11,047 bases of DNA from an uncultured Elusimicrobiales bacterium (GTDB taxonomy: Bacteria > Elusimicrobiota > Elusimicrobia > Elusimicrobiales > Elusimicrobiaceae). The stretch covers positions 1-11,047 of the forward strand of contig CAKUDJ010000009.1 in NCBI GenBank assembly GCA_934644855.1. Reading direction: 5' to 3'. Positions within the stretch are counted from its first letter, which is position 1, and each line of letters starts with the position of its first letter. The position numbers and the translations under genes were made by a program. Positions 6,542 through 11,047 of this stretch are shown in pieces. The notes beneath the pieces are model-generated. The model was not told where the DNA came from and did not search any database. It was given only the letters and a program-made list of their open reading frames with translations.

Positions 6542-7417
6542 ATGTTAGAAAACCGTATTTTTAAGCGTTTTATAAAAAATAGAACTTCCCTGTTCGGGTT
6601 GGTGTTGGTGTGCTTTTTTGGGTTGGTGGCCTTGTTTGCCCCGGTGTTGGCCCCGGCACCCAACCCCAATAACCCGTATCAAATGCCGCAGAGCAGTTAT
6701 GATATTGCGCCGCAAACGCCGTCCGCCCAACATTGGTTCGGCACGACGGAACAGCAGTACGATTTATTTTACGGAGTGGTGTGGGGGGCCCGGTTGGCGT
6801 TTAAGATTGGCATTAGCGTCACCTTTTTTGCGTTTTTAATCGGTATGTTGGTGGGCGGCGCGGCGGCGTATTTCGGCGGTGCGTTGGACGAAGTGCTTAT
6901 GCGCCTGACGGACGTGGTGTTTGCGGTGCCGTCTTTGGTGCTGGCCATGGTCATTGCCGCCATGTTAGGGCCGGATATACGCAATATGATGATTGCCCTG
7001 ACTGCCGTGGCGTGGCCGTCTTACGCGCGGTTGGTGCGCGGGGATATTTTATCCGTCAAACAGCGCGATTATGTGACGGCGGCCCGGGCTTTAGGCGCGC
7101 GCGGCCCGCGGATTATGCTGCGCCATATTCTGCCCAATTCCATTTATCCCTCCGTGGTGGTAGCCAGTTTGGATATCGGGTATATTGTGCTGACGGCGGC
7201 CTCGCTTTCCTTTTTGGGGTTGGGGGCCCAGCCGGGCACGGCCGATTGGGGGCAGTTAATCGCCATGGCGCGCAACTGGGTGTTGGGGACGTCCGGCAAT
7301 ACGCTTGCGTATTGGCACACGGTGTTTATCCCCGGCGGAGCGATTTTTTTGTTTGTATTGGGTTGGAACCTGTTGGGCGACGCGTTTAGAGATATTTTGG
7401 ACCCGCGCCAGGGTTGA
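6542..7417 (+). CDS. oppC: Peptide ABC transporter permease, OppC/DppC type
   Basis: This 291-residue inner-membrane partner of OppB has a first helix at about 17-38 after a short basic N-terminus (FKRFIKNRTSLFG, the OppC_N region). HWFGTTEQQYDLF (65-77) is the conserved periplasmic motif, and about five more helices follow. The EAA loop near 173-200 reads VKQRDYVTAARALGA, and LSFLGLGAQP with the terminal DPRQG is family-typical. It starts 4 bases after the oppB stop with only a weak GGATTAA upstream, suggesting coupled translation. No terminator is visible after it; only 54 bases separate it from the acyl-CoA ligase gene. Confidence 0.95.
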   Translation: MLENRIFKRFIKNRTSLFGLVLVCFFGLVALFAPVLAPAPNPNNPYQMPQSSYDIAPQTPSAQHWFGTTEQQYDLFYGVVWGARLAFKIGISVTFFAFLIGMLVGGAAAYFGGALDEVLMRLTDVVFAVPSLVLAMVIAAMLGPDIRNMMIALTAVAWPSYARLVRGDILSVKQRDYVTAARALGARGPRIMLRHILPNSIYPSVVVASLDIGYIVLTAASLSFLGLGAQPGTADWGQLIAMARNWVLGTSGNTLAYWHTVFIPGGAIFLFVLGWNLLGDAFRDILDPRQG

Positions 7418-7457
7418 TTTTTACTACAATAAAGAAAAGAGGTCTTTTGTACCTAAA

Positions 7458-7464
7458 AAGAGGA
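7458..7464 (+). promoter_or_regulatory. Shine-Dalgarno of the acyl-CoA ligase gene
   Basis: AAGAGGA ends 7 bases before ATG 7472. The 54-base gap after oppC also has TACAAT (7425-7430), a possible -10 box, but no matching -35 or TG extension, so an internal promoter is not established. The gap also holds two copies of AAAAGAGG. Confidence 0.55.
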
Positions 7465-7471
7465 TAAAGCC

Positions 7472-9088
7472 ATGATTAGACGTAAAGACTTATATACAGC
7501 TTTAGCTGACAGTGCCTTCCGCTACCCGGAGAAAGTAGCTTTAGTAGAAGCCGGAACCAAGCGTTCCATTACGTACCGGGAGCTTCTTATGCAGGTGGAC
7601 CGTATTGCCGATATGTTGTTTGAACACGGCATTAGAAAAGGCGACCGCGTGGCCGTGGCTCACCGCAATTCCATTAATGTAGTAGCCACCAATTTCGGTT
7701 TATATAAATTGGGCGCGGTATGCATCCCCATGAACTTTATGGTGACCAAGCCCGAAGAACTGATTTATATTTTGAAAGACTCCGGCGCAAAAGCCGTTGT
7801 CACGCAAGCGGAGTTTATCCGCCATTATGTTAAAATTTTGCCGGAACTGCCGGAATTAAAAACTATTTTTACGACGGACGAAATCCCCCTGTCCGCCAAA
7901 GAATGCCCCATTGTGGAAAAATTCTGGGAACAGGTGGAAAAATCCACCTTTCACGAAGAAACCGCCAATCCGGCGGCAGGGCTAGAAGATTTGGCCTTTA
8001 TTTTGTATACGTCCGGCACCACGGGGCTGCCCAAAGGCGCCATGCTCACGCACGGCAACTTGGCCAGTAATGTTATTTCTTGCGCGCAAATTTTTAAGAT
8101 TACGGACGACGACGTCTTCTTGTGTCTGCTGCCTATGTTCCACTCTTTTGCGTGGACGGCGTGCGTGATTATCCCCATGTACTTAAACTTAAAAGTGGTT
8201 ATTGTGGCCAACATTATGCCGGCCAGCCATTGGTTGGGGGCCATGGGGGCCGAAAAGGTGACCGTCATTTTGGCCGTGCCGCAAATTTATGCGGTGCTAT
8301 CCAAAGAGGCCAAAGGGCTCAAACAGCTTTATTTGCGCTTCTGGCCGTTCAAAAACGTGCGTTTTGCGGTATCCGGCGCGGCTCCGCTTACGCAGGATAT
8401 TAAAGACCGTTTTGAAAAGAAAATCGGCGTGCCCATCTTGGAAGGCTACGGCTTGACCGAAACCAGCCCGGTTGTTAGCGTAAATACGGAAGAACTCCAA
8501 AAAATTAAATCCGTAGGCCCGGCCATCCCGGCCGTAAGCGTGATTGTGCTAGACGAAGACGGCAAAGAAATGCCCCGCAATAAAGAAGGGGAGCTGTGCA
8601 TTAAAGGCCCCAACGTGTTTAAGGGCTATCTGGGCAACGAAAAAGCCACCCGGGATGCCTTTACCGAAGACGGTTGGTTCAAAACCGGTGATATCGGGGT
8701 GATTGACGACGACGGCTTTATTTTTATTAAAGACCGCAAGAAAGATATGATTATTATTAAAGGGCTGAAAGTATTTTCTGCCCAAGTGGAAGCCGTCATT
8801 TGCGAACACCCGGCCATAGAAGAATGTGCCATTATCGGCGTGCCGGACGGCCGCGGAGGCGAGTTTGTAAAATGCTATGCGGTTAAAAAAGAAGGTGCGC
8901 AAATTACGGATGACGAATTCCGCAAATTCTTAAAAACGCATTTGGATAACTACAAACGCCCGCGTGATTTTGAATTTGTGGAATCTCTGCCCAAAAATGC
9001 TTTGCGCAAGGTGTTGAAGCGGGAACTACGCAAAGATGCTATTGCCAAGTTGGCCCAACGCCAAGTCCGGGCGGAAGAAGGAATGTAA
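7472..9088 (+). CDS. AMP-forming fatty acyl-CoA synthetase (long-chain-fatty-acid-CoA ligase, FadD/LcfB-like)
   Basis: This 538-residue cytoplasmic enzyme of the ANL superfamily activates a carboxylic acid with ATP to an acyl-adenylate and then transfers it to CoA. Motifs in order are A3 YTSGTTGLPKG (179-189), A5 GYGLTET (325-331), A7 GWFKTGD (401-407), A8 hinge DRKKDMIIIKG (421-431), and A10 with the catalytic lysine K513 in LPKNALRKVLK. The overall pattern, with LPMFHSFAW (220-228) and GAMLTHGNL (189-197), best fits medium/long-chain fatty-acid CoA ligases. Two local departures are VFSAQVE after the A8 hinge, where VYPxEVE is usual, and Arg in place of Gly before K513. All catalytic residues remain, so it should be active; chain length cannot be read from sequence. 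The gene ends exactly one base before the tRNA nucleotidyltransferase start. Confidence 0.93.
   Translation: MIRRKDLYTALADSAFRYPEKVALVEAGTKRSITYRELLMQVDRIADMLFEHGIRKGDRVAVAHRNSINVVATNFGLYKLGAVCIPMNFMVTKPEELIYILKDSGAKAVVTQAEFIRHYVKILPELPELKTIFTTDEIPLSAKECPIVEKFWEQVEKSTFHEETANPAAGLEDLAFILYTSGTTGLPKGAMLTHGNLASNVISCAQIFKITDDDVFLCLLPMFHSFAWTACVIIPMYLNLKVVIVANIMPASHWLGAMGAEKVTVILAVPQIYAVLSKEAKGLKQLYLRFWPFKNVRFAVSGAAPLTQDIKDRFEKKIGVPILEGYGLTETSPVVSVNTEELQKIKSVGPAIPAVSVIVLDEDGKEMPRNKEGELCIKGPNVFKGYLGNEKATRDAFTEDGWFKTGDIGVIDDDGFIFIKDRKKDMIIIKGLKVFSAQVEAVICEHPAIEECAIIGVPDGRGGEFVKCYAVKKEGAQITDDEFRKFLKTHLDNYKRPRDFEFVESLPKNALRKVLKRELRKDAIAKLAQRQVRAEEGM
9075..9083 (+). promoter_or_regulatory. Shine-Dalgarno of the tRNA nucleotidyltransferase gene
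   Basis: AAGAAGGAA lies inside the last codons of the acyl-CoA ligase gene, ending 5 bases before ATG 9089. It supports that start, which follows the TAA at 9086-9088 directly. Confidence 0.6.
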
Positions 9089-10600
9089 ATGACGGATTCT
9101 ATCGCCGCGGTTATTAAGCATACTGCCCCCAACGCACACTACGTGGGGGGCATTGTGCGTAGCAGTTTATTAAAACGTTGGTCCGGCGATATAGACCTTA
9201 CTTTACCGAAAGAAGATGTTAAAAAAACGGCCCTTGCGTTGGCTAAAAAATTACGTGCGGCCGTGTTTGAAATGGACCCCCAATTCGGCGTGTGGCGCCT
9301 GGTCACGCGCCGGGAAGGGTTGCAGATTGACCTGTCTGCCTGGCAAGGCAACACCCTCAAAGAAGACTTGTTGCGCCGGGATTTTACTTTTAATTCCCTG
9401 GCCTATCCCGTCACGGCTCCCGTGCAAATTTCTCTTAAAAAGCAAGACGGCAAAACCCGCGTTTTATTAAAGGGGTTGCGCCGCGCGCAAATGGTAGATT
9501 ATTCCAACGGTATGCAGGCGGTGCGGGAGCGGGTAATCCGCTTAAATTCCCCGCGCGTGCTGGCGCAGGACCCTTTGCGTATGTTGCGGGCGTTTCGCTG
9601 TGCGGCGGAGTTAAAATTTACCATAGACGGGAGCGTTTTACGGCAAATTAAAAAAGATGCATCTTTAATTTGGCAGAGCGCCGGGGAACGCATACAGGAA
9701 GAACTGGTCCGCTTATTTAACACCTCCCAAGCGTACGAAAATGCCGTACTGATGGATAAATGCGGGCTTTTGACGGCGGTGTTCCCGGCGCTAGAGCCCC
9801 AACGCGCCTGTGCGGAAGTTTACTACGGTAAGGGCGGCGTGCTGACCCACACCTTAAACACGCTGCGGCGTATGGAATTTTTATTGGATAATTTGCCCAA
9901 GGCGTTCCCTAAATATGCCAAAAAACTGGCTCCGTTGGCGCAAGACAAAGCCCTTTTTAAGATGACCGCCCTGTTGCACGATTTAGCCAAGCCGTCCACC
10001 GCCAAAGTGGTGGGGGACCGCCTGCGGTTTTTTTATCACGAAGAACGCGGCGCGCGTATGGCCAAAAAAGAGTTGGAAAAATTGCATTACAGCCGGGCGG
10101 ATATGCGCCTGGTTTGCGCCATGATTGCGGAGCATTTGCGCCCGAGCAATTTGGCCAGTAATGATGTAATTACGGACCGCGGCGCGTATCACTTTTTCCG
10201 TGATTTGGGGGATGCCGCCCTGCCGCTTTTATTATTGTGTTGGAGTGATTACACCAGTTATGTGACGGATGCCCAGCTTAGGCACATTTTGCCCCGCAGC
10301 GGGGAGCGGATGATGAGTTTGGACCGCGCCAAAAAAACGGCCAACATCGGCAAAACCCTGCGGCATTTGCAGGTGCTTTCCTTACTGCTTAAAAAGTATT
10401 TTGAACAACCCAAAAAAATAAAGCCTACCCAGTTAATCAACGGGCGGGAAGTGATGCACGCGCTGAACATAAAACCGGGCCCGCAAGTGGGGGAATTGCT
10501 GGAAAAAGTGGCGGAAGCGCAAGTGGAGGGAAAAGTAGTCACCAAAGAAGATGCCCTGGCGTTTTTGAAAAGTTTACCCCTTCCCCCGCAGGAAAACTGA
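9089..10600 (+). CDS. cca: tRNA nucleotidyltransferase (CCA-adding / poly(A) polymerase family) with HD domain
   Basis: This 503-residue class II nucleotidyltransferase should build or repair the 3' CCA end of tRNA. The head domain has YVGG (18-21), the metal-binding DID (34-36) and motif B RRDFTFNSLAY (96-106). The nucleotide-selecting motif D reads QDPLRMLRAFR (160-170), with D161 and R164 in place but Gln where Glu is usual. ERIQEEL (200-206) closes the RNA-binding neck. The HD phosphohydrolase domain follows, with H256, H299-D300 in LLHDLAKP, H319 and H351. Another departure is VRSSLL where VRDxLL is nearly universal. A single CCA enzyme, a CC- or A-adding partner, or a poly(A) polymerase are all compatible with the fold; CCA-adding is most likely. 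It is the last gene before a strong terminator. Confidence 0.88.
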   Translation: MTDSIAAVIKHTAPNAHYVGGIVRSSLLKRWSGDIDLTLPKEDVKKTALALAKKLRAAVFEMDPQFGVWRLVTRREGLQIDLSAWQGNTLKEDLLRRDFTFNSLAYPVTAPVQISLKKQDGKTRVLLKGLRRAQMVDYSNGMQAVRERVIRLNSPRVLAQDPLRMLRAFRCAAELKFTIDGSVLRQIKKDASLIWQSAGERIQEELVRLFNTSQAYENAVLMDKCGLLTAVFPALEPQRACAEVYYGKGGVLTHTLNTLRRMEFLLDNLPKAFPKYAKKLAPLAQDKALFKMTALLHDLAKPSTAKVVGDRLRFFYHEERGARMAKKELEKLHYSRADMRLVCAMIAEHLRPSNLASNDVITDRGAYHFFRDLGDAALPLLLLCWSDYTSYVTDAQLRHILPRSGERMMSLDRAKKTANIGKTLRHLQVLSLLLKKYFEQPKKIKPTQLINGREVMHALNIKPGPQVGELLEKVAEAQVEGKVVTKEDALAFLKSLPLPPQEN

Positions 10601-10619
10601 AGATTAAAACCCATAAAAT

Positions 10620-10654
10620 AAATCCGGGTCTGCTTTTTGCAGGCCCGGATTTTT
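10620..10654. terminator. Bidirectional rho-independent terminator between convergent genes
   Basis: A 14-base-pair stem (10620-10633 with 10639-10652, one G-T wobble) encloses a TTTTT loop. On the plus strand the stem ends in a run of five T residues (10650-10654). Read on the minus strand, the hairpin is followed by ATTTATTTTATGG, also U-rich. It sits between the convergent tRNA nucleotidyltransferase and DUF885 genes and can serve both. Confidence 0.9.
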
Positions 10655-10671
10655 GTGTGCCCAAAAGGCGT

Positions 10672-11047
10672 TTATTTTTTATTTTTATAAGAATCTTTCA
10701 ACGCTTTGGAAAGTTGGGCGGGCGGAATATCCCCCAGGCCCAGCACCCGCGCATTGAAATCCGCCGCCGTAAAGCGTGCGCCCAGTTTCTTTTGGTATTT
10801 TTGGCGCAAGGTTTGCAGCGTTTCGTACCCGGCCACATAGGAAAGGGCTTCCCCGGGGTCGGCCGCGGCGGATTTAATGATGGTTTCCGCTTCTTCTTTT
10901 TCAAAGCCGTTGGCCTGGGTTAAAAAGGTCATGGCGTCCGCATAGGAAAACTGCCCCAAGTGCAAATTCACATCCACGGCGGCCGCAGCGGCCCGGCGGT
11001 AGTCCTCAAAGGCCAAAAACAGGTTATCCGTGTCGGAAACCAGATAG
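10672..11047 (-). CDS. DUF885 family protein (partial, C-terminal about 125 residues)
   Basis: The frame ends in TAA at 10672-10674 and stays open to the right edge of the window. A TTG at 11016 is not taken as the start because family homology continues upstream (YLVSDTDNLFLAFEDYRRA). The visible part matches the C-terminal end of DUF885 proteins (PF05960): the DYRRAAAAAVDVNLHLGQFS helix, then a DPGEALSYVAGYETL segment like the family's WPGQAL-Y-G motif, and DFNARVLGLGDIPPAQL near the end. DUF885 proteins are about 550-600 residues, often exported, and carry a conserved HE-x-x-PGH-type motif suggestive of metallopeptidase activity. That motif and any signal peptide would be outside the window. 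The alanine- and lysine-rich tail is unremarkable. Family assignment rests on recalled C-terminal motifs. Confidence 0.8.
   Translation of the reverse strand, partial: YLVSDTDNLFLAFEDYRRAAAAAVDVNLHLGQFSYADAMTFLTQANGFEKEEAETIIKSAAADPGEALSYVAGYETLQTLRQKYQKKLGARFTAADFNARVLGLGDIPPAQLSKALKDSYKNKK

Noticed and set aside
7425..7430. TACAAT as a -10 box for a separate acyl-CoA ligase promoter
   Set aside because: The nearest -35-like hexamers are 5 or 22 bases away and there is no TG extension, so it is not supported over read-through from the opp operon.
7438..7454. Short inverted repeat AGGT...ACCT before the acyl-CoA ligase gene, considered as an operator or attenuator
   Set aside because: The arms are only four bases; this is expected by chance.
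8549..8902. 117-residue minus-strand frame inside the acyl-CoA ligase gene
   Set aside because: It is entirely inside a gene with continuous homology, has no recognisable motif and no start signal.
10672..11016. A complete 114-residue gene beginning at TTG 11016
   Set aside because: The frame remains open to the window edge and DUF885-like sequence continues upstream of the TTG, so this is the end of a larger gene.
1..11047. CRISPR arrays, insertion sequences, tRNA or rRNA genes, phage or toxin-antitoxin genes
   Set aside because: No repeat-spacer pattern, transposase, terminal inverted repeats, structural RNA or such protein motifs were seen; the gene set is ordinary chromosomal.

Overview
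This is chromosomal sequence from a diderm (Gram-negative-type) bacterium, densely packed with housekeeping and nutrient-acquisition genes. The best taxonomic guess is an Elusimicrobiota member, probably a gut Elusimicrobium relative. That guess rests on the stand-alone class III-signal pilin (GFTLIELLVVVLIIGILAA start, cysteine-rich tail), which resembles the many scattered pilin-like genes of that phylum, and on a diderm-style lipoprotein and exported peptidases. It is inference from recalled family resemblance, not a database match. Coding density is high, intergenic gaps are short, and there is no sign of phage, insertion sequences, CRISPR, rRNA or tRNA.

Layout: (1) Positions 1-1656, minus strand: a two-gene unit with a DUF192 lipoprotein followed, through a 4-base ATGA overlap, by an exported M20 metallopeptidase that runs off the left edge. 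(2) Positions 1657-1742: a short divergent promoter region. (3) Positions 1743-2329: one type IV pilin-like gene with its own strong ribosome binding site and a rho-independent terminator. (4) Positions 2370-7417, plus strand: a peptide-import and peptide-cleavage operon in the order oppD, oppF, cytoplasmic PepT-like tripeptidase, oppB, oppC. It encodes both ATPases and both permeases, but no substrate-binding protein. The first gene appears to lack a leader, because an extended -10 box lies only 6 bases before its ATG. (5) Positions 7472-10600: an acyl-CoA synthetase followed with zero gap by a tRNA nucleotidyltransferase (CCA-adding family with an HD domain). No terminator separates these from oppC, so they may be read through. 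(6) Positions 10620-10654: a strong hairpin that works as a terminator in both directions. (7) Positions 10672-11047, minus strand: the C-terminal part of a DUF885 protein.

How it fits together: the exported M20 peptidase and possibly the DUF885 protein could act on peptides outside the cytoplasm. The OppBCDF transporter would bring peptides in, and the PepT-like enzyme would release amino acids. This suits a peptide- or amino-acid-using fermenter. The lipoprotein, pilin, acyl-CoA ligase and tRNA nucleotidyltransferase are not obviously part of that theme.

I did not find a previously undescribed system. The most useful oddities are the likely leaderless oppD start, the peptidase embedded in a transporter operon lacking oppA, the cysteine-rich tails of both transporter ATPases and of the pilin, and departures from consensus in the tRNA nucleotidyltransferase and acyl-CoA ligase motifs.
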